Shown: piece after piece, positions 12,301 through 23,041 of the stretch
Position numbering within the stretch: the stretch's first letter is position 1
Layout of the letters: every line of letters starts with the position of its first letter
Notes under the pieces: generated by a model
Told to the model about the DNA's origin: nothing
The model's database searches: none
The model's input: only the letters and a program-made list of their open reading frames with translations
Translations under genes and position numbers: made by a program
From: Morchella semilibera
Lineage: Eukaryota; Ascomycota; Pezizomycetes; Pezizales; Morchellaceae
Length of the DNA: 64,000 bases
Assembly (NCBI GenBank): GCA_009192285.1
Contig: WBVU01000003.1
Span: 3,193,973 to 3,257,972 of the forward strand
Direction of reading: 5' to 3'

Positions 12301-14128
12301 TGTGTTCTTCTTTCTTCGACTTGATTAGTCGTGGAATACCTGAAGTTGCGGGAAAGCAAACGGACGTATGTCAAAATCAAGGACAAGTACGATATCTGTA
12401 TTGTGAGACTTCTCCCTCTTTCGTTCATCCTTGCTCTGTTATCACCTAATTGAATTTAAGGTGTGCCGTTTGTGAACTTAAGTCTAGGTCTATCCGTTGG
12501 AAGGATGTCTTTGATATTGCAATGGTAGTCGCTCCCGAAATAAGGTGGACATCATGTATCATGGAGAGCTTATGTGTACATGTAGTCACCAGGCCAGCTA
12601 GCTTAAAGCTTTGCGGCCTGATCCTTAAAACGTCTAGCACTAAAGAATCCTTTCGATTGTCGGATGGGTAAAATCTTCGAAAGATTTATGGTAAGCCTCT
12701 TTTGATTATTCGTCCTGTCCATAAGTCTTCATGACCATCAGCAGTGAAAACTTGCCGTCAGGGCCCTCGGGGATGGAGTCAAAAATGGAGTGGAACACTA
12801 AAACTGCCCTACGGCGCAAAAAACTCCTAGATTTTTCGGCGATGCGAGTATATACCGGGGTTCCAGTAACACGGACAGTTCCAAACATATAACATCTAGA
12901 TCCTGGTAAGGACTAGCGATGATAAGATAGGGTTCGATCCTAAGAAACTCTAATTATAGTTTCACGTTAGGGAATGTCTGAGTCAATGACTGAGCTTATT
13001 CTAACCTCGTTCGTTCCAAGACAGGAACTCGCAAACCAATGACCATAGACCCCTTATGGATATGTATAAAGACCAGTAACCCTATACTATTAAGAATTAA
13101 TGCATATAAGTTCACCTTCACTTCCAAGGGGCTGATTTATCCAGACCAGTAACCATACTGTGCAGCGCAGCAGTGTACGCACACAATATCACTCGACTTC
13201 CACCTGGCAACATAAACGCCCGACCGAGCTCCACAACCCACTACCGTATAGAGCAATCTTCCAAGGTCTATAATATAACTGATATAAAAGACACCATATC
13301 TCGGTTCTCTCGTCATAAGGCCTTAAGGGCTAGGGTTTTCCTAGTCCATTCCTCAATACCTGTATCTCCTGCTACATGAATGTAGCAAGTGGTGCACTGA
13401 GTTCCTTCCATGTCAACCCTTGCTCCGAGGTATGATACAAGCAAAATATTTTTGCGGAAATCCACCCCGGCTATGTACATGTATTAATCCTCCGGACAAC
13501 CTACCGAGATTCCGCATGCATGAGGCTCTTTTCCCAAGAACCCCTCCTTCGTCATTTACCCCCACAACCTCCTGATTCAAGTCTTTAACAGTCATTAAAC
13601 CGAGAAAGTACCCGCAGCTGGCGGCAAAGAAAAGATTCTTTGTTAGTTGTGCAGCAAATCTTCTCTAGACGCACATAGTCAGCGTTTTTTCCCGACAGGC
13701 AAAACTTGTCGATGGCGAAGACAGAAACAATTTTCTCTGCTTCCCTCGGGCCTATCCCTCTCCAATATTCGCGCAAACGTGCAGATTCACCATCATCATC
13801 CTATGCATCGGATTTTCCCGGGATAAGCAAGTTGGAACATCCTTTTCTTATGTGATAAGATACCCCACCTCTCGAGCTTCCAGCGGCGGCGTATCGGGAT
13901 TTAGGCTTTTGCCAATCTGCGTCTTGGCGCACCCTTGATGTCTCTGGGGGAGGGTCCTTTGGAAGCTCCGCCTCTGTGCTTCAGCCATCAACCAACCACA
14001 GACAAAACAGTTCTCCTACGGGAAATTACGAAAGGTTTGTGTTCCCACGTGCTGATTTAAATCTACCTCTAACCCCACTCACTAATTAATCTCAACCGAA
14101 AGGGTCTCAAATCTACAGAATTTTCGTT
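12301..14128. other. intergenic upstream of the MOCS2A gene
   Basis: No supported gene. Two minus-strand open frames of about 60 codons (13413-13776) are adjacent but have no recognisable domain. The last 100 bases are CT/A-rich leader for the gene at 14129. Confidence 0.5.
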
Positions 14129-14407
14129 ATGGCGTCGAGAAAAGCCCCGCCAGGAACTTTCAAGATCCTATACTTTTCCTCCGCCACTACCATCACAAAA
14201 AAGGATAGCGAGTTTCTCCCGGCCCCCTTAGCTCTGGGAAAGTTGTTTGAAGCTCTGAACGAAAAGTATTCGGGGATAAAGGCGAAGATCTTGGGTTCTT
14301 GTATGGTTACAGTGAACCTAGAGTATGTGGATATCGAAGAGGATGCGGAGAGGGAATTGAAAGAAGGCGATGAAGTGGGAATAATCCCACCAGTAAGTTC
14401 TGGATAG
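14129..14407 (+). CDS. MOCS2A: molybdopterin synthase sulfur-carrier subunit (MoaD/MOCS2A family)
   Basis: A 92-residue single-exon gene with the beta-grasp (ThiS/MoaD) pattern: F-K-I-L-Y-F-S-S-A near the start, a helix with L-G-K-L-F-E-A-L, and the ending G-D-E-V-G-I-I-P-P-V-S-S-G. In the family the C-terminal glycine is made into a thiocarboxylate that donates sulfur to precursor Z in molybdopterin synthesis, together with the large subunit (MOCS2B). The tail here is Ser-Gly instead of the Gly-Gly of bacterial MoaD. The last codons (CCA GTA AGT) also look like a splice donor, so a further exon cannot be fully excluded. The length agrees with the family. Molybdenum cofactor serves nitrate reductase and sulfite oxidase; no such gene is in this window. 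Confidence 0.87.
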   Translation: MASRKAPPGTFKILYFSSATTITKKDSEFLPAPLALGKLFEALNEKYSGIKAKILGSCMVTVNLEYVDIEEDAERELKEGDEVGIIPPVSSG

Positions 14408-17142
14408 AACGATAGAGACAAGGCGAAGACGGGGCGAAGATGAAGAAGACCTTTATTCGATAAACTACTGAACACGAAATTGTACCTGCAATTGGACCAT
14501 GTTCTCGGATTTTACTATAATTGCGCTAATACCCGATTACGATCCGAGTGTCAGACACTGTTTACTACGTGTGAGCTTCGCTTCTTCACACCTTGGCTCG
14601 GCAGTGCTGTGTATGCGGTCTGTACCAAAACCACCAATAAATTTCATAGACCAGAGGGAGCTCCACGTCTTGGGCCATACAGACCCCACGATTCCCGTTA
14701 TACGCTAGTGTATCTTACTCAACTCTTTGATCTACAGCCGCCGTGTCCGGTGCGGCAGAGCTCGAACAATCATTATCGGATCATCTCACGCACGACTTGT
14801 CTTTCTGTTGCTGCTTCTCGTTACCCCAACCCCATCCATCCATATGCATGGAACCGGAGGGACTCTGCTGCCGTCTCAGTGGCGGTCGCCTGACCGCTCC
14901 CCCGGGAACTAGTTACATATTCTCAATTGTGCGTGGTGCAGAATGTGGAACATCTCTCGCTCGGTATTCGCTGAATTGCCGTAACTGATCCTCCTACATC
15001 AGCGGTAAGGAAGGGTGCGTAAAACACAGGCAGAGCAGAATAAAGAGCCGAAGAGGAATTTAGTGATTGGATATGTTCTGATGGTTGGTCATGGAGTGAT
15101 CCCATTCACGTGTGTATCATGAATTATCACTCGCATTAGGCTTTCAAAAAAGAAAAACTTTGTTTTTTCTTAGCCCTTGTGTCTCAGGTATAACGAGTGC
15201 ATATCTAGATATGATATCGAACACCTCGCAACTTAGGGAATAGGTACTGACTCGCATTTGAAAAGGGTACTCTATGCTATGCTACAGCCTTCTAGCTCAG
15301 AGGCGTGCAATTGCATACTTAATAATACATTGGGATTCGAAAACTCCAACTCTGGTACGCCAGCTGAAATGGAAATATTTTTATTCCCACTAACCCCGGC
15401 CCGTCTCTCGTGTCGCTTAAATAGGAGTCTCTTTATTTTAACTCCACTTAGGGGGCGCGGGTTGATTGATGTGTTTCTTGTGATTCACGTCACGTCACGT
15501 CACGTCACGTCACGTCACGTCACGTTGTAAATGGCAAGGAGAAAACACCACGCGTCGTTTCAAGGGAGCGCGGTATCACATGACACCGAGTTTCGTTGCT
15601 GGCGGCGCGCCGTTCTAGAACCACAACAATCCTTCTTTGGCGATAAATCTGGATCCTTTCCCTTTAAACGGCCAGAACAGAAAAGGCTCCGCCATCGCGA
15701 ATGAGTATCAAAGCGTTGGATCTTCCCCAACCGGGTAGAATTACCTTGAGTTGAACAATGTGCCGCACCCCCGCGTGGACATTAACTCTAAGACCCGGGA
15801 GGAAAAAGATCATGATAGAATCCTGTTTATAGCACTTTTGGGAACAACTGGCAAGTGATTTCACATCGAAGGAAGATGCCTATGTAAATGTCTTGATCGA
15901 AAACAGATGGGTCGGGTATGGCACATGTTCCTGTGCTGAAGGAGGGTGGTGTTTGACAGGTCACCTCTGCTGCTACTCTGTAACATACTACATGTACCTA
16001 TTCGAGTCCAAACTTACTTATCTCCACAAGATGACCATGCACGAGCATTCCCGCCTTGGGCTGTTTTTGCAGACTCAGTTCAGCTCAAAAAGTAGTTACA
16101 CAGTGACTGTGATACCACGATACTGAGGGACGTGCCCTTACATGGCTTATATTTTTTTTGTTTAATTGGAAAACTCCTCGAGGTCAAACCATTTTTTGGA
16201 AATTCACCATAGACACCAATTTCTAGCTTGCATGGATTGCGCCGTGGCGCCGTTGTTCCGCCAGAAACCATTATAAATCGAGAAAAAGGCATCCATCTCA
16301 GTTCAATTGGACCAGGGTTCCTGCGTTTGGACTGCGTAGGATATACCTACCCAGTTAGCCAACAGTTTTCTCAGTTTTGCAAAGCCCTTATGTATGGTAT
16401 CATGTAGGACTCTACCTATCAAGTGGTAATGCAGCGCAGCGGGTATCAACTTTACCACTGAACTGCGCTCTAGTACCTCTACTCCACAGTCTCCACCTGC
16501 CATAGGTGTTCCACTTACCTTCTATACTCATAACTAGACACATTTGGATATCCTGATACTTCATGCTCATGCTTGCCCCTCTTCTCTTCAGGGTCCGAAA
16601 TGTTCAGCTTTACAGCTGCGCGTTCCAGAATACCGATGTCTCGCTTACTGGAGGGCGGGAATCTCAGCCTCCCCCGCAAATGAAACAATTTGAGTGGAGC
16701 CACGAAGCGGCAACACACCCGCTAACCACGCACTGATTGTCACCAACAGCAACAGTCAGTACAGCGAGTGTAGTCCAACGAACTGTGTTCACCCAGACTG
16801 CCGGGGCCCCTACCGTCCGGGCCCTGTAAAGAGACACGCTGCACGCATACAGTCTCTGTTTTTCGACGTGGAGGCAGGGTGGAGTGCACGTAACCTAGAT
16901 AACGTGAGGCTTGCATTGGTGATAATATGATCTAGCGATGGTTAGTGAGCGAGTAATTGAGTGATCGATTGAGTAAGAGTGGAAGTTGATGGGAGACACC
17001 AGGAAATTCTTGCTTTTGCCCTTCTTCCTCTTCCTCTTCTCCTTCGTATTTCTTTCCAGTTGTTTGCCCTGTCGGTTGTTTTTCTTGCAACAAACACACC
17101 CCCCCTCTCTCCAAGAATTTGTATTACCAGTCCTCCAAAATC
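14408..17142. other. intergenic, about 2.7 kb
   Basis: No supported gene. It holds the CACGT tandem array at 15486-15525, a minus-strand tRNA-like stretch near 16440-16480 (CAGTTCAGTGGTAAAG) and C/T-rich leader DNA before 17143. The phrase ATCATGAATTATCACTCG at about 15116-15133 recurs at about 23366-23383. Confidence 0.5.
15486..15525. repeat. (CACGT)8 tandem repeat
   Basis: Eight uninterrupted copies of CACGT. Each junction creates CGTCA/TGACG, the half-site of CREB/ATF-type bZIP factors. It lies 1.1 kb after the MOCS2A gene and 1.6 kb before the acyl-CoA dehydrogenase gene. Confidence 0.95.
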
Positions 17143-19306
17143 ATGACTTCCACCACATCAGGATCAAGAAGTCAAACCCAGCAACAGACCACCCGTCCAA
17201 AACCGCCGAGTTCGAAGGCCTCATCTGTTGACACTGGTTATTTCCAAGAAACACCAAGGCTTAAGAACCAGTTCAAAGATGATGTCGCAATCCAACGAAT
17301 TCTGTCCCGTACGCCCCCCCCCCCCCTTTTCACATGGTGTTCGTTCAATCTACTAACAAGATTTGTCAACAAGTGTATCTCTCACCTGTACTCCTAAAGC
17401 CCCTCCACAAGGAACTTGAGTCTCTTGCATCAACAGCCCTCTCGCCAAAAGTTTTGGCCTGGCTTCGCGATGCCGAGATAAATCCACCAACATTCGAATC
17501 ACACAACGCGTTTGTCAACCGAAACGAAAATCTCCGGACATCCGTAGGTTGGCGAAAACTGTCAGAGCTCGGCGCTCAGGAGGGAATCGTGGCTGAAGGT
17601 TACGAAGGGAGATATGGAAGGATCGGACAGTTCGCAAAGTATGTGTCTTCTGTTTGCCTTGAAACCGTCCGGAGTTTTTTTTTTTTTTTTTTTTTTTTTT
17701 TGTTTACATCATTAATTGTACCGTCCGGAGTTAACAATCGTAGGTACTACATCCTGTCTCCGTCATCCGCTATTACGACATGCCCTTTTGCTATGACCGA
17801 TGGTGCCGCCCGTCTGCTGGCACAGCAAATTCCGAAAGCACCATCTTCAACACAGGGTAAAGTTTTTGCAAATGCCCACTTTCGCCTGATTGCGCGCGAT
17901 CAATCTACCAGATGGACAAGCGGCCAATGGATGACTGAACGTCCGCCAGGGTCAGAGGTTGGCCGTGGAGAGACGATAGCAGTCTACTCCCCGCTCGCGG
18001 AGCCCTCAAATTTTGATGATGTTGATGAACTGGGCCCTTGGATTATCGATGGTTATAAATACATTACATCGGCTACAGATGCCGACATGACCATTCTACT
18101 TGCAAGGACAGCGAGTGGGTTGAGTGCCTTTTATGCACCAACAAGATTACCTAATGGTGATAGGAATGGAATTAAGGTTGCAAGGTTGAAGAAGAACACA
18201 GGAGCAGTGGCATTGCCTACAGCTGAGCTAGAATTGAATGGGATGCGGGCATGGTTGATCGGAGCAGAGGGCGAAGGTATCAGAGAAATAAACACTGTGT
18301 TAAACATTAGCAGAGTCCACAACTCTGTCACAGCGGTGAGCTTTATGAGGAGAGGTTTGGCGATTGCCAAGGTATGTTCTTATGATTTAAAGCTTCCACA
18401 GGAGAACTATGCTGATTGGAATAGGCATATGCCAAGGCCCGTGTTGTTGCGAAGAACCGACCACTATGGACAATGCCCCTACATTTGCGAACATTGGCCG
18501 GCCTGGAGCTACTGCACAGGGCTTCAGCACACTTGACCTTCCTCACTGTCCACCTTCTTTCGCTCCTTGAAGACGCTGATTCCCCCACCTCCATCAACTC
18601 AGGATACTTATATGTCCCTTCATCGGCCTCTGCGGTTCAACTTTTCCGTATACTTACACCAATGACAAAAGCGCTCACTGCACGATTGGCTATGATAACT
18701 TTATCGGAATCCGTTGAAAGCCTTGGTGGAATTGGGCCCAATGAGACCGAAGAGCCCATGAACATTGCCCGTTTACTACGAGACACGCAGGTTTTGTCTA
18801 TCTGGGAAGGAACAACAAACGTTCTCATCACAGATCTTATTGGTGTTCTAAAGCGAACAAGCAGAGCAGGAGGTGAGGGAAGATCATGGGAGGTCATCAA
18901 TGAGTTCGTCGAGGAGAACCTAGGGCGTGGAGGAAGAGCCGGGGAAGCTGGAGAGATCCTAGAAAGATGCAAAATTGTTTTATGGAAGGAATGGAAAGAA
19001 TTTGAAAACATCCTGGACACAAGAAGCAAGGAGGAGCTCACCCGTTCCGGAAGGGCTGTTCTCTGGAGACTCGGCTGGGTCATCTGTGGTGTCCTTCTTA
19101 TTATGGATGCCAGACGTGACGGAGACCGTGTTGCAACGGACCTGGCGAAGCGATGGATCCTAGAGAGGGGCGGCATCTGGGGCTGGGATGACGAGAGAGG
19201 GGGTGAAGAGGAAGAGAAACGAGTAGAGGATAGAACAGGAGACGACTGTCTGGTTGTCTTTGGAGAAGAACTCCCAACCGGCGCAGAAGGACGACCTAAA
19301 TTGTGA
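17143..19306 (+). CDS. AidB-like acyl-CoA dehydrogenase family protein
   Basis: Four exons: 17143-17308, 17374-17638, 17744-18371, 18425-19306; 646 residues in one frame. The FAD/substrate region shows Q-W-M-T-E-R-P-P-G-S-E-V at about residues 206-217. Later blocks are L-N-I-S-R-V-H-N, P-L-H-L-R-T-L-A, E-S-L-G-G-I-G and S-I-W-E-G-T-T-N-V-L. These follow AidB and its fungal relatives more closely than the classical short-chain enzymes. The family is a flavoprotein with an ACAD fold; the physiological substrate of the fungal members is not established. The N-terminal 35 residues are Ser/Thr/Gln-rich. The acidic tail (E-E-E-E-K-R) lies beyond the usual domain. Intron 1 carries a 14-nt C-run and intron 2 a 25-nt T-run. 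Splicing was chosen by frame and family match. Confidence 0.88.
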
Positions 19307-19761
19307 TTGTATTTGTATTTGCTGAGTCTATTATTTTTTTCATTTTCCATCTTTTTTTAAGTAACAGGCGGGTAACATTCCTTTTTAATTTCTTAAATCA
19401 TGAAGAACTACTGCATGGGGGGTGGTATGATAACGTTAAGACGAGCATTTAAACTGTTGCGGGAGGGTGTCTTTTTTATTCTTTTTTTATACCATTCATT
19501 TTACACTACTAAACTGTTTTGTTCTGCCTTTTTTCGAATGCGAGTATGTTAACCATAAAATTTCTCCGAATTTGAGCTGTTATTAAATGTCTTATTTTGT
19601 TATTTTGAGTCTAGCTAACATGTCTTTTGAAATCACTGTCCATCGTAGAGTATTTTTGATTCACAGCCGTCAACCGGCTGTATTTAGAATGGGACGGAAG
19701 GTTTTGCGGGGTTCATCGAGTGCGATTCTGTGATTCTCAGAGCATAGAGCATCCTAGCTGA
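19307..19761. other. 3' flank of acyl-CoA dehydrogenase gene
   Basis: T-rich 3' flanking DNA with no open frame of interest. It ends at the left terminal repeat of the MITE. Confidence 0.55.
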
Positions 19762-20140
19762 TATGGTGCGGCGCGCCTTAAAGGTGACATAAATTGCACT
19801 ACGAATAACTTTTTAACCAGACAGGATATCAAAAATCTATGAAGCCAAATTGTAGGTATAGGTATGATAAAGATTTTGGCTTCATAGATTTTTGATATCT
19901 TGTCTTATTAAAAAGTTATTAGCGATGCCATTTACCTGTTTTTGTATGTAAAAAGCGCCAAGACCTGGTGAAGTGGAACAGTATTATAACCATTTATACC
20001 CCTCCACCACAGAGTTGTGGCTAAGATAGCCATAAAGTGGCTGGATTACAATGCTCTAATTGGTTCAAAAGCATTCGGAGTAGCCAAGATTGTTCCAGCT
20101 GAAATACCGACATGTCACCTTTAAGACGCGCCGCACCATA
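19762..20140. mobile_element. 379-bp MITE with 29-bp terminal repeats and inner hairpin
   Basis: The ends are inverted copies: TATGGTGCGGCGCG(C/T)CTTAAAGGTGACAT at 19762-19790 and, reversed, at 20112-20140, with one mismatch in 29. Both ends carry TA, matching the TA target duplication of Tc1/mariner-type elements. Inside, 19804-19849 pairs with 19875-19920 (43 of 46 positions) around a 25-nt loop. No open frame exists, so it is non-autonomous. The remaining right part has smaller stems (for example CCACCACAGAGTTGTGG). Confidence 0.88.
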
Positions 20141-20959
20141 CATGCAAGCACCTAACTTGAGGGCGCATCACAGGCTCGCACTCGTCCTGTAACCTAGAAG
20201 GGTAGATGAAGTAAAGTATATAGAGGGGAGAAGTGTCCCGATTGATGGAATACTATTAGATGGAGCTTTGCTAAGAGGTAAGGTAGCACTTTAGCTACAT
20301 AAAAGAGGCGAGGAGAAGGTAATGGGAAAGGCAGGTGTCTCTAAGAACGTGCTATATATCTTAATTGAAAGGAAACTTCTGTGGCCTACCCCTGGGAAGT
20401 ACTCCAGTCCTTGCGGTACCTGATTACCTATGGGACCATTGATTCAACTGCAACCTCCACCAATTTCAATGTCTTCGTCTGTTCCCGCGATTCACAGCAT
20501 TTTGCTGGGGGAAGGGGGGCTGCGTGGTGATAGGCACAATCTTAACGATAAGTAGTATACACCATGAAAGGTGGGCCTCTCTTGCACCACCGACAGCCGT
20601 TCTTAGCCAGAGTCTGATTTTCGCATGAGTACAGACGAAGACATGTCCTTGTATTCCAGAAGTGATGGGCAGGTGGTATAGACCCTCATATGAGGTAATT
20701 CAAGCACCCCAATTTACGTCACGTTCTAGCTATGGGTTCACGGCAATGTACCAAATTAGGAGAACGTGGCAAGCGGTTATGTCCCGATTATTAACCCTTA
20801 GCCGTTAAACGTCAATTGTGGGGGTTATGTTGCTAAGTCAGCATGGGGGATTTTACACTCAAATACCGGCGGTCTTTCCTCGTTTTTTCTCTCTCCATTA
20901 CAGCATCCCCCTCTCTCCAAGTGAAAATTTTGCGGAAATTTTTGGAAAAGAATCCAATC
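20141..20959. other. intergenic between MITE and orphan secreted gene
   Basis: No supported gene. A/T-rich upstream region of the gene starting at 20960, ending in a CT-rich leader (about 20870-20925). Confidence 0.5.
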
Positions 20960-22209
20960 ATGCATACTACATTACTCTTATCCTACCTGGCGGTCATTGG
21001 GGCATTGGGGTTGGTCGTGAGTGGTGAGTATATTGATATAGCTTCCCATTATAGCGCTCCTATAGTGGCTAATGGGGAAAATACTTAGGATCTCCTCTCG
21101 AACCCAGGCAAGAGCTTTCTGAAGACAGTAATAAGGCCTTGGGTGTAATTAAGGACAAAAAATATGAAGGTTAGATAATATTGCTAGTTGATATTGAGGT
21201 GAACCAGGACTTAGGATATTAGATTTCTGCGATAGTTTATTAGCTCATAAAGACTCGAAAAGGGATATATATGGCCCTGGTATGTTCTCAGTTCATCTAA
21301 ACCGTCATCGGCGTGTTCAGTTAACAGACAATATAGCACAAATGCTCGCTCGCCAAAACGTAAACACAAATATCAACAGCAACGGGAACGCAGTAGACGG
21401 TGGCGACGAAAATGTTAGCTACAGCTCCTCCTATAGTAACGGTCAGGAGGACGTCGATTATAAGATCGGTACAGTCACCGTTCCGGACGACTTAAAGGGA
21501 TACTATCCAGATGCTATCGAGAAAGCTTGTAAAGATTATAAGGATAAGGCGAAGAGAGAGGTTAACGCGTGAGTAACGGTTTTATTTCTTGTTATACTTT
21601 TTACCTTGGAGATGGGGATAATGTAAATTGTATAATACTTGTTTGAGTGGAGATTGTGATAGCGAGGGAAGATGCTACTGCAATTGTAACGTAAACAGTA
21701 CTTTTTATACTCGCGCGTTCATTAAAAGGCCGGAATCTTTGTAAGTATCTGGTTACAAGGCTCGACCATTTAGTGAACACGCGACTAGTATTGCATGTAG
21801 TTGTACCATTTGTTATTCGTTGCCGGCTCGCCATTGACTGTAATGATGGTAATAGTGCTCATGTTAACATTCTTCTAGTCCTAGCAAAACCATCCACATA
21901 CAGAAGCGCATCATTCACACCACCCAAATAACCACCGAAAACGTAACGGGCCCACCCGGGCAGTGTTTACCTACGGAAAATCGGATGCAATTCCCACCGC
22001 ACCGGACGGCGCCGGTGAATGTTCAGGCTTCCGTAGTGACAACCTTTTACCCCGGTGATTTTCCTACGCCGACAGCAGTGCGGGCTACCAGGCCGGTGGT
22101 GGGAAGATTTAAGACAAAGAGCGAAGGCAACTTGATCAATAATATCCAAGAGGGGTTCTTTGGAGAAGGAGGCGCTGTGGGGAGGGTTGGGAAGGCCGGA
22201 GTGGTTTAA
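20960..22209 (+). CDS. predicted small secreted protein, no known family
   Basis: Three exons, 20960-21023, 21292-21568 and 21879-22209, give 223 residues with consistent phase at both junctions (donors GTGAGT, acceptors CTCAG and TCTAG). The first 21 residues (M-H-T-T-L-L-L-S-Y-L-A-V-I-G-A-L-G-L-V-V-S) are a good signal peptide. After it come N/S/G-rich sequence, an acidic stretch and a Lys-rich helix (E-K-A-C-K-D-Y-K-D-K-A-K-R). A Thr/Pro-rich C-terminal half follows, with the motif G-P-P-G-Q-C-L-P. I recognise no domain. Introns of 268 and 310 nt are long for this window, so exon 1 is the weakest part of the model. It could be an effector-like or cell-wall protein, but nothing shows that directly. 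Confidence 0.5.
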
Positions 22210-22849
22210 TGAGCTCATGAGGCCTTTGATATATACCTGATGTTTGGCTTGAGAGTAGTAGTGTTTGTATAGATTAAACGGGAGGAAATAAATAGAACTT
22301 TTGTGAACTATATCTATAATTCATATAGATCAGGTGTAATTTTAAAGGGCGTGTACGAAAATATACAAAAAAAGAAAGAAAAATAATAATCAATATAAAG
22401 AGGCAGGGGACTAGGGTATCTCTAGCTTTAGCCTTGGCTCATATAAGTATATATATACCTCCTACGTTGCCACTATCCTCTCTGTTGTTGGTAAAGAGGA
22501 GGCAAGATTTTTCGCATCGAAAACTCATGAGGTGGCTAAAGTATATGGATCGGTAAATGTGTCAAAAGTAATCATATCATTGGTGTATAAGCGCTGAATT
22601 TCAGTCCTTGTGCTAGTATAAATGCTGAATTCCAGTCTTAACGCTGCGCTATATACACTACATACATTAGTAAGTGTTTAATTATCGATGTCAACACTTA
22701 TGAAATTTTCCCACCGGTGGTGGTAAATTGCCTGTGAAATTCCTAGCCTGTTACCATCCTTTAAGAAAGCCATTTTCGGCCTCAAGAGCAAGTAATTACG
22801 TAACTTAACCCTAATAACTGAGATCCGTGGATGGCTTTAATACCCTATA

Positions 22850-23041
22850 CAGTCGAATCTCCCTATAAGGGTACAAAAGTGGCGAGAAGTCGTACCATTA
22901 TAGGCCGTGTACCCTTATACACAGGGTGAATTTGTGCCTATGAAGGCGATTATAGCCGAGAACCCATACCCTTATAAGGCGATTACCCTTTAATTATAAG
23001 AGGTACGTACCCTTATATATAGGGAGATTGCAATTTGGCTG
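22850..23041. mobile_element. 192-bp pogo/Tc1-like MITE
   Basis: The left end reads CAGTCGAATCTCCCTATAAG. The right end, reversed, reads CAGCCAAATTGCAATCTCCC followed by TATATATAAGGGTACG: an imperfect inverted repeat with the CAG start typical of Tc1/mariner/pogo elements. TA dinucleotides flank both sides (22848-22849, 23042-23043). Inside, ACCCTTATA is repeated four times. No coding capacity. Confidence 0.75.

Noticed and set aside
14480-14988. Plus-strand frames downstream of the MOCS2A gene
   Set aside because: Three overlapping frames of similar length without protein signatures; probably chance in GC-richer DNA.
15486-15525. CRISPR-like array
   Set aside because: Repeats are 5 bp without spacers and the genome is fungal; simple tandem repeat.
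18637-19350. 237-codon minus-strand frame
   Set aside because: Antisense of the conserved acyl-CoA dehydrogenase C-terminal exon; low-complexity Ser/Pro composition.
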